From assembly GCA_002297005.1 (NCBI GenBank), contig DBIX01000028.1:8965-72964 (forward strand): a stretch of 64,000 nt of DNA, read 5' to 3'. Under the pieces are notes generated by a model. It searched no databases. It was not told the DNA's origin and worked only from the letters and a program-made list of their open reading frames with translations. The stretch comes from Cyanobacteria bacterium UBA791 (GTDB lineage: Bacteria; Cyanobacteriota; Vampirovibrionia; Gastranaerophilales; Gastranaerophilaceae). Position 1 is the first letter of the stretch, and each line of letters starts with the position of its first letter. Shown here one piece after another: positions 9,706 to 17,966 of the stretch. A program made the position numbers and the translations under genes.

Positions 9706-9972
9706 TTAACCCTTAATTAATTCTGGTATCATATCGTAAAATTCGTTTATTGATGTAATAAAAATGCTTGTTAGCCAAGGTAGTAAAACAATCAACGCTA
9801 AAATCCCTGCAATAATTTTTGGTACAAAGGTAAGAGTTGATTCTTGAATTTGTGTAACTGTTTGGAAAATACTAATAACCAAACCGACTACCATACCAAC
9901 TAACAAAATAGGTGATACCATTTCTAAAGTTACGACAAATGTCTTTTGTAATAAGTTTATAATTATATCCAT
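9706..9972 (-). CDS. fliQ: Flagellar export gate protein FliQ
   Basis: An 88-residue protein with two membrane helices, separated by the conserved 'QTVTQIQESTLTFVPKI' segment (residues 37-53) that identifies FliQ. Several copies pack with FliP and FliR in the export gate. The gene lies 12 bases after fliP and 15 before fliR. Length is typical (about 89 residues). Confidence 0.95.
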   Translation of the reverse strand: MDIIINLLQKTFVVTLEMVSPILLVGMVVGLVISIFQTVTQIQESTLTFVPKIIAGILALIVLLPWLTSIFITSINEFYDMIPELIKG

Positions 9973-9984
9973 TTTTTATTATCC

Positions 9985-10749
9985 TTAATGTATTACCGTG
10001 AATCCCTCAACAAGAGATTTAACTATCAAATACCATCCATCAATCATTACAAACATGATAAGTTTGAAAGGTAATGCAATCATTGTTGGAGGTAAGAACA
10101 TCATACCCATTGCAACAAGTACACTTGAAATAACAATGTCTATAACTAAGAATGGTAAATAAATTACAAAACCAATTTTGAAAGCTGTTTTTAATTCGCT
10201 CAAAATGAATGATGGAATTAAAACATAAGTTGGAACATCATCCATGTTTTTTGGTTTATCTAATTTTGCCATTTTTACAAATAAAGCTAATTCTTTTTCA
10301 TCAGTTTGAGAAAACATAAAATCTCTAACTGGAACGAGTGCTTTGTCTAATGCAGCTTGTTGTGTAATTTGGTTTTTCATATAAGGTTGAATAGCTGTAT
10401 CATTGATTTTGTTAATAGTTGGTGACATTACAAAGAAAGTTAAAATAAGAGCTAAGCTTATCAAAACTTGGTTTGGTGGTAAAGAACCAACTCCAATAGC
10501 TTGTCTTGTAATAGCTAGTACGATTACAATTCTGACAAAAGCTGTTGTCATAATAAAGATACTTGGTGCTAAAGTTAAAATAGTCAACCAAATAAGAATT
10601 TGAATACCATTAGAAAAATCTTGTGGTGTTTGTGCGGTTTGCATTCCGATATTGATATTCGGAAAACTTAATGTTGCATTTGCTTGTGGTACAAAAGCCA
10701 ACAAAGACAAGCATAGTAGCATTATTTTATTTGCTATATTTTTTTTCAT
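9985..10749 (-). CDS. fliP: Flagellar export gate protein FliP
   Basis: A 254-residue protein with a cleavable signal peptide (basic start, hydrophobic core, 'QANA' end) and four membrane helices. Conserved FliP sequences are seen: 'TTAFVRIVIVLAITRQAIG', 'PPNQVLISLALILTFFVM' and 'GMMFLPPTMIALPFKLIMF'. FliP forms the pentameric centre of the export gate. This is the first gene of the visible minus-strand flagellar operon, which runs through flhA and the PilZ gene. The roughly 90-base upstream stretch before the rpmA terminator should contain its promoter; I see no clear sigma-28 box there. Confidence 0.95.
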   Translation of the reverse strand: MKKNIANKIMLLCLSLLAFVPQANATLSFPNINIGMQTAQTPQDFSNGIQILIWLTILTLAPSIFIMTTAFVRIVIVLAITRQAIGVGSLPPNQVLISLALILTFFVMSPTINKINDTAIQPYMKNQITQQAALDKALVPVRDFMFSQTDEKELALFVKMAKLDKPKNMDDVPTYVLIPSFILSELKTAFKIGFVIYLPFLVIDIVISSVLVAMGMMFLPPTMIALPFKLIMFVMIDGWYLIVKSLVEGFTVIH

Positions 10750-10837
10750 TTTCTTCTACCTACGATTTGTGATATATTTCCCCACATGTATTTTACACTA
10801 TATCCAAAATCTAGGCTATTTCTTAACTTATCGCAAC

Positions 10838-10871
10838 AAAAAAGAGCCAAATTATTAATTTGACCCTTTTT
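10838..10871 (-). terminator. Rho-independent terminator after rplU-rpmA
   Basis: Read on the minus strand, a stem of about ten base pairs (GGGTCAAATT pairing with AATTTGGCTC, two G-U pairs, AATA loop) is followed by six T residues. A run of A residues lies on the other side, so it could work both ways. It separates the rplU-rpmA transcript from fliP. Confidence 0.7.
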
Positions 10872-10889
10872 AATAATTATTTAAATTTT

Positions 10890-10966
10890 GTCGTTCCGAA
10901 CTTCTTTCGGAATCTTGACGGGTTTTATAAGTTCCGTCGAGGTCCTGAATCAAGTTCAGGACGACA
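10890..10966. repeat. REP-like double palindrome downstream of rpmA
   Basis: Two hairpins lie side by side. TTCCGAA/TTCGGAA has a short loop in 10894-10911. GTCCTGAA/TTCAGGAC is in 10942-10962, flanked by CGTC and GACG. Base composition is more GC-rich than the surroundings, and the motif resembles palindromic elements dispersed in many bacterial genomes. It is a candidate dispersed repeat inserted between rpmA and its terminator. Confidence 0.55.
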
Positions 10967-10976
10967 ATTCGTTTAC

Positions 10977-11240
10977 TTACGCATTTTCTACGGCGTAAAC
11001 ACTAACTTGTTTTCTATCACGTCTGTGTGGTTCGAATTTAACAACACCATCGATTAATGCAAATAATGTATCATCTTTACCGATACCTACATTGTTACCT
11101 GGGTGGAATTTTGTTCCTCTTTGTCTAACGATGATGTTACCAGTTTTAACAGCTTCGCCACCATAGATTTTTACGCCTAAACGTTGAGCTTCTGAATCAC
11201 GTCCGTTACGTGTAGAACCCATCCCTTTCTTATGTGCCAT
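10977..11240 (-). CDS. rpmA: 50S ribosomal protein bL27
   Basis: An 87-residue protein beginning MAHKKGMGSTRNGRDS, with the universally conserved 'GVKIYGGEAVKTGNIIVRQRGT' segment, so it is bL27. Its N-terminus reaches the peptidyl transferase centre of the 50S subunit. It starts directly with AHKKG and lacks the cleaved N-terminal extension found in Firmicutes bL27. It follows rplU by 88 bases in the standard rplU-rpmA order, read from the promoter at 11766-11793. Confidence 0.97.
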   Translation of the reverse strand: MAHKKGMGSTRNGRDSEAQRLGVKIYGGEAVKTGNIIVRQRGTKFHPGNNVGIGKDDTLFALIDGVVKFEPHRRDRKQVSVYAVENA

Positions 11241-11328
11241 TTTTATACCTGCTTTCTAATTATTATTGTCTTACTTAACTTTTATAATTTTCGTTACTCG
11301 GCTTTGACCGCATAACTAGCACTTATTA

Positions 11329-11685
11329 CTAAGCTTCTTCTGTTGTAGCTTCTTCTTTAGCTTTTTTAGAAGCTGTTGTTCTGATTTTTGAAATCATAAC
11401 TCTAGTAAATTCTTGTCTGTGTCCTTGTTTTTTTCTATAACCTTTTTTAGGTCTTTGTTTGAACACGATAATCTTTTTAGCTTTGCCTTGTAACATGATT
11501 GTTCCTTCAGCACTAGCGTTTTTAACGTATGGTTGACCAACTTTTGATTTTTTACCGTTTACAACCATTACAACTTTATCAAATACAACTTTTGTATCTT
11601 TTTCACCTTCAAGAAGTTCTACATCAACGTAACGACCTTCTTCTACTTGGTATTGTTTTCCACCTGTTTCTACGATTGCGTACAT
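11329..11685 (-). CDS. rplU: 50S ribosomal protein bL21
   Basis: A 118-residue protein with the bL21 hallmarks 'MYAIVETGGKQYQVEEG' at the start and 'KRRPKKGYRKKQGHRQEFT'-like sequence near residues 77-95, ending in an Ala/Glu-rich tail. It binds 23S rRNA in the 50S subunit. It is the first gene of the rplU-rpmA operon with about 80 bases of leader after the promoter. Length is slightly above the usual 103 residues because of the acidic tail. Confidence 0.97.
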   Translation of the reverse strand: MYAIVETGGKQYQVEEGRYVDVELLEGEKDTKVVFDKVVMVVNGKKSKVGQPYVKNASAEGTIMLQGKAKKIIVFKQRPKKGYRKKQGHRQEFTRVMISKIRTTASKKAKEEATTEEA

Positions 11686-11765
11686 TATTCTGTCCTTTCA
11701 ATTTGAGGAATCGTATCCTTACGGATTTTTACAACGATTTACCTATCTCATACTTTCTTTTCTTC

Positions 11766-11793
11766 ATGATATAGGCTAAAACCTTAGTGTCAA
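11766..11793 (-). promoter_or_regulatory. Sigma-70-type promoter for rplU-rpmA
   Basis: On the minus strand TTGACA (11793-11788), a 16-base spacer and TATCAT (11771-11766) form a near-consensus promoter about 80 bases upstream of the rplU start. The -35 box lies just beyond the 3' end of the next gene. Confidence 0.7.
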
Positions 11794-11797
11794 GTAC

Positions 11798-12364
11798 TTA
11801 GCCAAAAATTCTTTTCCAAAAATTCTTTTTATCATTCTCTAATTGTTCAATTCTTCTTGCTAATTTTTTATTATCATTTAGAAGTTCGTCAATTTTTTGA
11901 GATAAAATTTCATTATCTTTCTTGTAAGAACCAGCTTCTATCAAGGATTCAGCAAATTCTGAATTGCCAATGTGAGATTTTATATCTTCTGCTATTTTTG
12001 ATGAAACCGCTGTTGCTAACATATCAATAGCTTGGCTTGTCATATTTAGTGGAACATTTCTAACTTCTGGAATTATTGATGTTCCCTCGCTTTGCTGCTC
12101 AAGAGATTTTTTATTTTCTTCTTCAATATCTTTTGGTGATTTATGAATGCGATAAGAAATTTGTTCTTTGTTATATCCTTGAGATTTTAAGCTTATACCT
12201 TTTTTAATTTTTGCAATAGATGTTTCGTCAAAAAATTCAACACCTTCCATATTTTCATAAATTGCATCGATTTGCCACTCTTTTATGAATGTGTCCAATG
12301 CATTTATGTCAATGTAATAGTTGTCTGAATTTAATTTCTTTAGTATGTCTTCTTTTGTAAACAT
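11798..12364 (-). CDS. Uncharacterised protein with MerR-like N-terminus and coiled coil
   Basis: A 188-residue protein. Residues 1-75 contain a helical region (FFDETSIAKIKKGISLKSQGYNKEQISYRI) that resembles a MerR-like winged-helix arrangement. The last 45 residues form a charged coiled coil rich in Asn, Lys and Glu. It may be a DNA-binding or segregation-type protein, but I cannot assign a family. It lies 21 bases downstream of smpB on the same strand and ends just before the rplU promoter. Confidence 0.55.
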   Translation of the reverse strand: MFTKEDILKKLNSDNYYIDINALDTFIKEWQIDAIYENMEGVEFFDETSIAKIKKGISLKSQGYNKEQISYRIHKSPKDIEEENKKSLEQQSEGTSIIPEVRNVPLNMTSQAIDMLATAVSSKIAEDIKSHIGNSEFAESLIEAGSYKKDNEILSQKIDELLNDNKKLARRIEQLENDKKNFWKRIFG

Positions 12365-12385
12365 ATTCCGGCTTTCTAATTAATT

Positions 12386-12847
12386 TTATCTTTTTAAATG
12401 TCGTTCGATGTCACGATTTTGTGTCTTTTTCGCTAAATCTTCACGCTTATCGTATAATTTTTTACCCTTGCAAAGTGCTATTTCTACTTTTGCTTTGCCT
12501 TTTGTTAAAAATACTTCCAGAGGAACGACTGTGTAATTTTCTTTTTTTATCTTTCCGAACATTTTTAGAATTTCTTTCTTCTGTAAAAGAAGTTTTCTAA
12601 CTCTTTCAGGGTCGTGGTTAAAACGATTTCCTTGTTCGTATGGTGATATGTGACAATTATATAAAAAAACTTCATTATTTTCAACTTTGCAGAAACTATC
12701 TTTTAAATTTATTGCACCTTTACGAATTGACTTGATTTCAGTACCAGTCAAAACAATTCCAGCAACATACTTTTCAAAAACTAAATAGTCATGAAAAGCT
12801 TTTCTGTTAGTTAAAATAACTTTTTTACCGCTTGTCTTTTGTTCCAT
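12386..12847 (-). CDS. smpB: SsrA-binding protein SmpB
   Basis: A 153-residue protein with diagnostic SmpB sequences: 'VLTGTEIKSIRKGAINLKDSF' (about 35-55), 'YEQGNRFNHDPERVRKLLL' and the basic C-terminal 'KREDLAKKTQNRDIERHLKR'. SmpB binds tmRNA and delivers it to stalled ribosomes; the C-terminal tail enters the empty mRNA channel. No tmRNA gene was recognised nearby. It lies between the radical SAM gene upstream and the coiled-coil gene downstream on the minus strand. Confidence 0.96.
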   Translation of the reverse strand: MEQKTSGKKVILTNRKAFHDYLVFEKYVAGIVLTGTEIKSIRKGAINLKDSFCKVENNEVFLYNCHISPYEQGNRFNHDPERVRKLLLQKKEILKMFGKIKKENYTVVPLEVFLTKGKAKVEIALCKGKKLYDKREDLAKKTQNRDIERHLKR

Positions 12848-12886
12848 AACATGTATTTTAAACCAAACTAAAATCCATGCAAATAC

Positions 12887-13825
12887 CTAATTTTTACAAA
12901 ATTTACCTTGCCAAGAATCACGACGAATAAGTTCATCATCAATTCTATTTAGAACTTCAAATTTCTTTTGAATCCATCTTGGAGCAATCATATTTCTGAT
13001 TAAACCGTTACCAGCTAAACGATGAATTGTTGTGTGAGGTGGAAGAATTTCTAAAATATTGCAAACAAGTTTTATGTATTCCTTTTCTTCCATCAAAGAA
13101 AATTCGTTATTTGCATACATTTTTTCTAATTGTGTTCCTTGAAGAACAACAAGTTGGTGAATTTTTATACCGTCTACGTCTAAATCTGCTAGAGCTTGAG
13201 CTGTTTCCATAGTTTCTTCCGGTGTTTCAAAACAGTCTAAAATCACATGGACACACGTGTTTATGCCATATTTTTTTGTTTTTTCATAAGCTCTTAAAAA
13301 GCAGTCATAATCGTGACCACGGTTGATTTTTTTAAGTGTCTTATTGTGAATTGACTGTAAACCATATTCAATCCAAGTTTCGTAGTCATCTTTAAAACCT
13401 GCAATAAGTTTCAATTTATCATCATCAACGCAGTCTGGTCTTGTGCCTATTGAAATTCCGACAATATCAGGATGATAAAGTGCACTTGTGTATATTTTTT
13501 CTAACTCATTTACAGGTTTATAAGTATTTGTATAGGCTTGGAAATATGACATATATTTTGTAGACTTAAATTTTTCATGCAAATGCACAATGCTTTTTTC
13601 AATTTGCTCTTCTATTGGCAAAAATTTAAGTTGTGGTTGAGAAAAACTTCCGTCGCCATCACAAAAAATACAGCCCTTGTCAGAAAGACTTCCGTCACGA
13701 CAAGGACATGTAAACCCTGCATCAAGAGTAATTTTATACACCTTGGCATTAAATTTCTCTTTTAAATATGCACTAAATTGATTATATCTTTTGTTGTTTA
13801 TATTAAGACTAAGATTGTTGTTCAT
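12887..13825 (-). CDS. YhcC-type radical SAM protein (TIGR01212 family)
   Basis: A 312-residue protein with an N-terminal cysteine set at Cys40, Cys42, Cys52 and Cys55 (CPCRDGSLSDKGCIFC). This is the layout of the YhcC/TIGR01212 radical SAM family and probably includes the [4Fe-4S] ligands. Further family sequences are 'GISIGTRPDCV', 'EYGLQSIHNKTLKKINRGHD' and 'VHVILDCFETPEETMETA'. The enzyme should cleave S-adenosylmethionine reductively; the substrate is unknown. Its start overlaps the end of a small zinc-ribbon gene by 17 bases, so the two are co-translated. Confidence 0.9.
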   Translation of the reverse strand: MNNNLSLNINNKRYNQFSAYLKEKFNAKVYKITLDAGFTCPCRDGSLSDKGCIFCDGDGSFSQPQLKFLPIEEQIEKSIVHLHEKFKSTKYMSYFQAYTNTYKPVNELEKIYTSALYHPDIVGISIGTRPDCVDDDKLKLIAGFKDDYETWIEYGLQSIHNKTLKKINRGHDYDCFLRAYEKTKKYGINTCVHVILDCFETPEETMETAQALADLDVDGIKIHQLVVLQGTQLEKMYANNEFSLMEEKEYIKLVCNILEILPPHTTIHRLAGNGLIRNMIAPRWIQKKFEVLNRIDDELIRRDSWQGKFCKN

Positions 13826-13979
13826 CTTCTGGTCTTACTGGATAAACATAGTGTTCGCCACAGTTTGGGCATACAACTTCTTGTTGTTTTCCGTCTTCTG
13901 TAACTGCTACTTCAAATAATGTTTTACAACCTGATTGAACACATCTAATTGCCCAAGTTGGTCTTATTAATCTTGCCAT
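13809..13979 (-). CDS. 56-residue zinc-ribbon protein
   Basis: This short minus-strand gene starts at ATG 13979-13977 behind a strong AAAGGAG Shine-Dalgarno and ends at TAG 13811-13809. The product starts MARLIRPTWAIRC and has two cysteine pairs: Cys13 and Cys18 (C-x4-C), and Cys37 and Cys40 (CPNC), as in small rubredoxin-like or zinc-ribbon proteins. It overlaps the radical SAM gene by 17 bases, suggesting translational coupling and perhaps a joint role. No family recognised beyond the metal-binding pattern. Confidence 0.75.
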   Translation of the reverse strand: MARLIRPTWAIRCVQSGCKTLFEVAVTEDGKQQEVVCPNCGEHYVYPVRPEDEQQS

Positions 13980-14045
13980 ATATTTTTCTCCTTTTGTCTA
14001 TATATAAAAATATATCATGGTTAAAAATTTTTGTAAAATTGTAAA

Positions 14046-14399
14046 TTAGTCACAAATTTTGTCTGTAAGTTTTATTATGTGCCAGCCGAATTGTGTTTGA
14101 ATAGGTTCTGAGATTTCACCTTTTTTCATTGAAAAAGCTTTTTCTTCAAAAGGTTTAACCATTTGACCTCTATGGAAATAATTCAAATCTCCACCATTTC
14201 TGCCTGATGGACAAAGTGAATAACGGTTAGCAAGTGCTTCAAAGCTTGCACCTTTGCTTAGATAAAATTCTAATTGATCAGCCTCAGCTTTTGTTTTTAC
14301 TAAGATGTGACTTGCTCTTACCATTGGACAATATTCAGCATTTGCCGGTAATGTTAGAATCGCAAAGATTGCAAATAATATAACAAATAATTTTTTCAT
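14046..14399 (-). CDS. Secreted parvulin-type peptidyl-prolyl isomerase
   Basis: A 117-residue protein with a signal peptide (MKKLFVILFAIFAILTLPANA) followed by a single parvulin domain: 'RASHILVKTKAEAD', 'FEALANRYSLCPSGRNGGDLNYF' and 'FGWHIIKL'. It should assist folding outside the inner membrane by cis/trans isomerisation of prolyl bonds. It is a minimal form without the N-terminal chaperone domain of PrsA/SurA. Its start ATG directly abuts the stop of the upstream methionine gamma-lyase-like gene, indicating one transcript. Confidence 0.9.
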   Translation of the reverse strand: MKKLFVILFAIFAILTLPANAEYCPMVRASHILVKTKAEADQLEFYLSKGASFEALANRYSLCPSGRNGGDLNYFHRGQMVKPFEEKAFSMKKGEISEPIQTQFGWHIIKLTDKICD

Positions 14400-15641
14400 C
14401 TATAGTTCCTCAAACTTTTTGATAATACCTTTTAAACAAATTTTAATGTGTGCATAATTCAAGCCACCTTGCATATAAACCGCATAAGGCGGTCTGATTG
14501 GACCATCGGCAGAAAGTTCAATAGTTGAACCCTCAATAAATGTTCCACCTGCCATAATAACCTCATCCACATATCCTGGGATAAGTTCAGGAATAGGTGT
14601 TACATAGCCATTGATTGGTGAAAGTGATTGAATTGTTTTACAAAATTCTATCAATGGTTCTGGTGCATTAAAAGTTATAATTTGGATAATATCAGTTCTT
14701 GGTGCATCATATTTTGGAGAAGAGATAAATCCCATATCTTCAAATATTTTTGATGCTAGAACCATACCTTTAATAACGTCTGCAACGATAGATGGTGCCA
14801 TAAATAAACCTTGGAAGATTAATCTATGTTGATTTAACATTGCACCTGATTCAGAACCAACCCCAGGAGCTGTAAGTCTTATGGCAGAAGCTTCTACAAG
14901 TTCTTCTTTACCTGCAATATAGCCTCCACATTCTACAAGTCCACCACCTGGATTTTTGATTAGAGAACCGCCGATTAAGTCTGCACCTACTTCGATGGGT
15001 TCTTTTTCCTCTGCAAATTCGCCATAACAGTTATCTACAAAGCAGATACAGTTTGGATTTTTAGCTTTCACAACTTTAATAATTTTTTCAATTACCTCAA
15101 TGGTCAAAGATTTTCTTGTATCGTAACCACGAGAGCGTTGAATAAGTACCATTGTTGTTGTTTCGTCAACTTTTTTTTCTAAAGTTTCGAAATCAATATC
15201 ATCGTCGTTTAATAAAGGTACTTCGTCATAAATAATTCCGTTACCGATTAAAGAATTTTTCTTTGCAAGTTCATCACCTGTTAATCCAACTACTTGACGC
15301 ATTGTGTCATAAGGAGTTCCTGCAACGGCAAGAAGTTTGTCGCCGTAATGAAGGTTACCAAATAATGCACAAGCAAGTGTGTGAGTTCCTGTTGCAAAGT
15401 GAGTTCTAACAACAGCCTTTTCTGCTTTAAAAACTTGGGCATAAACCTTATCCAAAACTTCACGTCCAAGGTCGTCGTGTCCATAACCCGATACTGTATA
15501 AAAATGTTCTGGAGCTACGTGATTATCGACAAAAGCTTTTAAAACTTTTTCTTGATTAAAATCTCTTATTTCTTCTATTTTCTCAAATTGTGGGGCTAGT
15601 AATTTTTCAGCCTCTTTAATAATTTCTGTTGCGTTTTTCAT
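14400..15641 (-). CDS. Methionine gamma-lyase-family PLP protein (YnbB/'aluminium resistance' type)
   Basis: A PLP enzyme of the family once annotated as aluminium-resistance protein: 'FYTVSGYGHDDLGREVLDKVYA', 'VVRTHFATGTHTLACALFG', 'GDLIGGSLIKNPGGGLVECGGYIAG' with a Lys in the cofactor loop, and 'GGTFIEGSTIELSADGP'. The start is set at ATG 15641. A TTG 21 bases upstream lies between the -35 and -10 boxes of a good promoter, so it cannot be translated from that promoter. The resulting 413 residues match the family. The ATG lies only nine bases after the -10 box and lacks a Shine-Dalgarno, so the mRNA may be leaderless or nearly so. The physiological substrate is uncertain. Confidence 0.88.
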   Translation of the reverse strand: MKNATEIIKEAEKLLAPQFEKIEEIRDFNQEKVLKAFVDNHVAPEHFYTVSGYGHDDLGREVLDKVYAQVFKAEKAVVRTHFATGTHTLACALFGNLHYGDKLLAVAGTPYDTMRQVVGLTGDELAKKNSLIGNGIIYDEVPLLNDDDIDFETLEKKVDETTTMVLIQRSRGYDTRKSLTIEVIEKIIKVVKAKNPNCICFVDNCYGEFAEEKEPIEVGADLIGGSLIKNPGGGLVECGGYIAGKEELVEASAIRLTAPGVGSESGAMLNQHRLIFQGLFMAPSIVADVIKGMVLASKIFEDMGFISSPKYDAPRTDIIQIITFNAPEPLIEFCKTIQSLSPINGYVTPIPELIPGYVDEVIMAGGTFIEGSTIELSADGPIRPPYAVYMQGGLNYAHIKICLKGIIKKFEEL

Positions 15642-15650
15642 AATATGTTT

Positions 15651-15679
15651 ATGATATTGCAATAATGATACTTCGTCAA
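15651..15679 (-). promoter_or_regulatory. Promoter for the methionine gamma-lyase-like gene
   Basis: On the minus strand TTGACG (15679-15674), 17 bases, then TATCAT (15656-15651). The likely ATG is nine bases downstream of the -10 box, implying a leaderless or nearly leaderless transcript. Confidence 0.65.
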
Positions 15680-15730
15680 ATTACATAAATTTTAATTAAT
15701 TGATTAGTAGTAATTATTTTTAGGTTATCT

Positions 15731-15736
15731 TATAAT
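15731..15736 (+). promoter_or_regulatory. -10 box (TATAAT) six bases before the OppF-like start
   Basis: A perfect TATAAT hexamer ends six bases before ATG 15743, with no Shine-Dalgarno between them. No clear -35 box is seen. The spacing predicts transcription starting at or next to the A of the start codon. Confidence 0.55.
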
Positions 15737-15742
15737 ACGTTT

Positions 15743-16741
15743 ATGGATAATTTAGTAGAAATAAATGACTTATTTGTAGAATACGAAACAAAAAAAGAGG
15801 TTTTCAAACCAGCAAAGCATGTTTATGCCGTAAACGGTGTGAATTTAAACATCAAAAGAGGTGAAATCCTTGCAGTAGCTGGTGAATCAGGTTGCGGAAA
15901 ATCAACTCTTGCAAAAACTCTTTTAAGACTTGTTAAACCAAAATCTGGTGAAATATATTATAAAGAACGCAATATTTTTAAAATGAATTCAAGACTTCAA
16001 AAAAGTTATTGTCAAAATGTTAGCATGGTTTTTCAAAATCCTTATGCAAGTCTTAATCCTAAAATGACTGTTTTTGACATTATCAAAGAACCTTTAATGG
16101 TGCATTCAAATTTGAGAAATTTTTCTCCTGATTTAAAGACAATAAAAGAAATGTCAAAAGATGAAATCAGAGAAATTGTTTTAGATATTCTTAGACAAGT
16201 TGGTCTTGCAGAAAGTGACATGAACAAATACCCACACGAGTTTTCAGGTGGACAAAGACAAAGAATTGCTATTGCAAGAGCATTAATTTTAAGACCTGAA
16301 TTTGTTATTGCAGATGAACCTGTAAGTGCCTTAGATGTTAGTATTCAGGCTCAAATTATTAATCTTTTAACTGATTTAAAACAACATTATAATTTAACAA
16401 TGATGTTTATTTCGCATGACTTAAGCGTTATTAAGTATTTGGCTGATAGAGTTGCTGTAATGTATTTGGGTAAAATTGTTGAAATTGGTACTGTTGATGA
16501 AATTTTTAATTCTACAAAACATCCGTATACAAAAGCACTTTTAAATTCTGTTCCAAAATTGAACATGCCAATATCTAAAGATTTGACATTGGATGGGGAT
16601 TTGCCTAGTCCAACTGAAAAACATGTCGGCTGTCCATTTGCCTCTAGATGTTCTCAATGTATGGCTCAATGTAAAGAGGCATATCCTGAAGAGGTTTTAT
16701 TTACTGATACTCACAGAGTTTCATGCTTTTTGTATAAATAA
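15743..16741 (+). CDS. Oligopeptide/dipeptide ABC transporter ATP-binding protein (OppF/DppF-like)
   Basis: A 332-residue ABC ATPase with Walker A 'GESGCGKST' (about 49-57), the Q-loop, signature 'FSGGQRQRIAIARAL', Walker B 'FVIADEPVSALDVS' and the H-loop 'FISHDLSVI'. The C-terminal extension 'HPYTKALLNSVP' plus a four-Cys 'CPFASRCSQC' segment identifies the oligopeptide-type OppD/F group. It would energise peptide uptake, but no permease or OppD partner is next to it. The start codon lies six bases after a TATAAT box with no ribosome-binding site, so translation is probably leaderless. Confidence 0.9.
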   Translation: MDNLVEINDLFVEYETKKEVFKPAKHVYAVNGVNLNIKRGEILAVAGESGCGKSTLAKTLLRLVKPKSGEIYYKERNIFKMNSRLQKSYCQNVSMVFQNPYASLNPKMTVFDIIKEPLMVHSNLRNFSPDLKTIKEMSKDEIREIVLDILRQVGLAESDMNKYPHEFSGGQRQRIAIARALILRPEFVIADEPVSALDVSIQAQIINLLTDLKQHYNLTMMFISHDLSVIKYLADRVAVMYLGKIVEIGTVDEIFNSTKHPYTKALLNSVPKLNMPISKDLTLDGDLPSPTEKHVGCPFASRCSQCMAQCKEAYPEEVLFTDTHRVSCFLYK

Positions 16742-16787
16742 ATAAATTTTTATGATATTATTTATTTGAAAGAAGGAAGTATATAAA

Positions 16788-17792
16788 ATGAGTTTAACAA
16801 CATATTTAGGTATAGACGTAGGTTCAGTAACTACAAAGTTTGCATTAGTTGATGAAAACGGTAAATACGTTGATTCATACATGCTAAGAACAGCTGGTAA
16901 ACCAGTTATGGCTGTTCAAAAAGGTTTAAATCAAATAAAAGCACAAGCAAAACAAGAATACGATATTAAAGGTGTTGGTACAACAGGTTCAGGACGTAAC
17001 TTGGCAGGTGCATTAGTTGGTGCTGACGTTATTAAAAATGAAATTACAGCACACGCAGTTGCAGCAAGTACAAATATTCCTGGGGTTCAAACAATTCTAG
17101 AAATCGGTGGACAAGATAGTAAAATCATTATCTTGAGAGATGGTATCGTAACAGATTTTGCTATGAATACAGTTTGTGCAGCTGGTACAGGTTCATTCTT
17201 AGACCACCAAGCACAAAGATTAAATGTTCCTATTGAAGAATTTGGTGATACAGCACTTCGTTCAGAAAATCCTGCACGTATTGCTGGTAGATGCGGTGTA
17301 TTCGCAGAAAGTGACTTGATTCACAAACAACAATTAGGTTATCCAGTAGAAGATTTATTATACGGCTTATGCCAAGCTCTTGTTAGAAACTATCTAGCAA
17401 ACTTAGCTTTGGGTAAAGAATTGCTACCAACAATTTCATTCCAAGGTGGTGTTGCAACTAACAAAGGTATGGTAAAAGCATTTGAAGAAATCTTGAAAAC
17501 AGATATTGTTGTTCCAGAAAACCACCAAACAATGGGTGCGATTGGTGCAGCATTATTGGCGATGGAAAATCACCAATACACAAATAAAGAAACAACTTTC
17601 AGAGGATGGGAAGTTGGTGATATGCACTTTACATCAATCACTTGTGATTGCCCAGGATGTTCTAACAATTGTGAAGTTGTAACAATCGTTGAGGGTATCC
17701 AAGAAGTTCAGCACGTAAAACGTATTAAGGATATTAAAGGTAATATCATTGCACGTTGGGGCGGAACTTGCGGAAAATGGGAAATTAACTGA
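16788..17792 (+). CDS. BadF/BadG/HgdC-type dehydratase activator ATPase
   Basis: A 334-residue ASKHA-fold ATPase: 'YLGIDVGSVTTKFALVD' (phosphate 1), 'EIGGQDSKII', 'CAAGTGSFLDHQ' and 'GGVATNKGM'. Cys in 'NTVCAAGTG' and 'AGRCGVFAESD' are the expected ligands of the dimer-bridging [4Fe-4S] cluster. These activators inject an electron into 2-hydroxyacyl-CoA dehydratases or benzoyl-CoA-reductase-like enzymes. The C-terminal addition has more cysteines (CDCPGCSNNC and GGTCGKW), which may bind a second metal centre. A good AGAAGGAAG ribosome-binding site precedes the ATG. No dehydratase subunit genes are adjacent. Confidence 0.88.
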   Translation: MSLTTYLGIDVGSVTTKFALVDENGKYVDSYMLRTAGKPVMAVQKGLNQIKAQAKQEYDIKGVGTTGSGRNLAGALVGADVIKNEITAHAVAASTNIPGVQTILEIGGQDSKIIILRDGIVTDFAMNTVCAAGTGSFLDHQAQRLNVPIEEFGDTALRSENPARIAGRCGVFAESDLIHKQQLGYPVEDLLYGLCQALVRNYLANLALGKELLPTISFQGGVATNKGMVKAFEEILKTDIVVPENHQTMGAIGAALLAMENHQYTNKETTFRGWEVGDMHFTSITCDCPGCSNNCEVVTIVEGIQEVQHVKRIKDIKGNIIARWGGTCGKWEIN

Positions 17793-17817
17793 TGCGAGTG
17801 AGCAGAGGCTGGAGAGC

Positions 17818-17850
17818 TTTTGCGAATGTGATAAAATCACAGTAGCAAAA
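17818..17850. other. Imperfect hairpin after the activator ATPase gene
   Basis: TTTTGC and TGTGAT pair with ATCACA and GCAAAA around a three-base loop, interrupted by a symmetric three-base bulge. There is no T-run, so it is not a standard terminator. The 240-base gap before infC is otherwise free of a recognisable gene and is locally more GC-rich than its surroundings. Confidence 0.4.
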
Positions 17851-17966
17851 CTCGGAATTGCCGTTTAATGCGAACGAGCAAGACAGCGTCAGCCGGTGTG
17901 AGCGGTGTTAATTTACTCAAATGTTGCAGTTTTACAATATGTAACAAAAAACTTATAGCATGAGGG

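Noticed and set aside
5685..10749. Non-flagellar type III secretion (injectisome) genes
   Set aside because: FlhA/FlhB lengths, the NPTHYA context, fliP-fliQ-fliR-flhB-flhA order and the downstream PilZ gene fit flagellar export better. No needle or secretin genes are seen.
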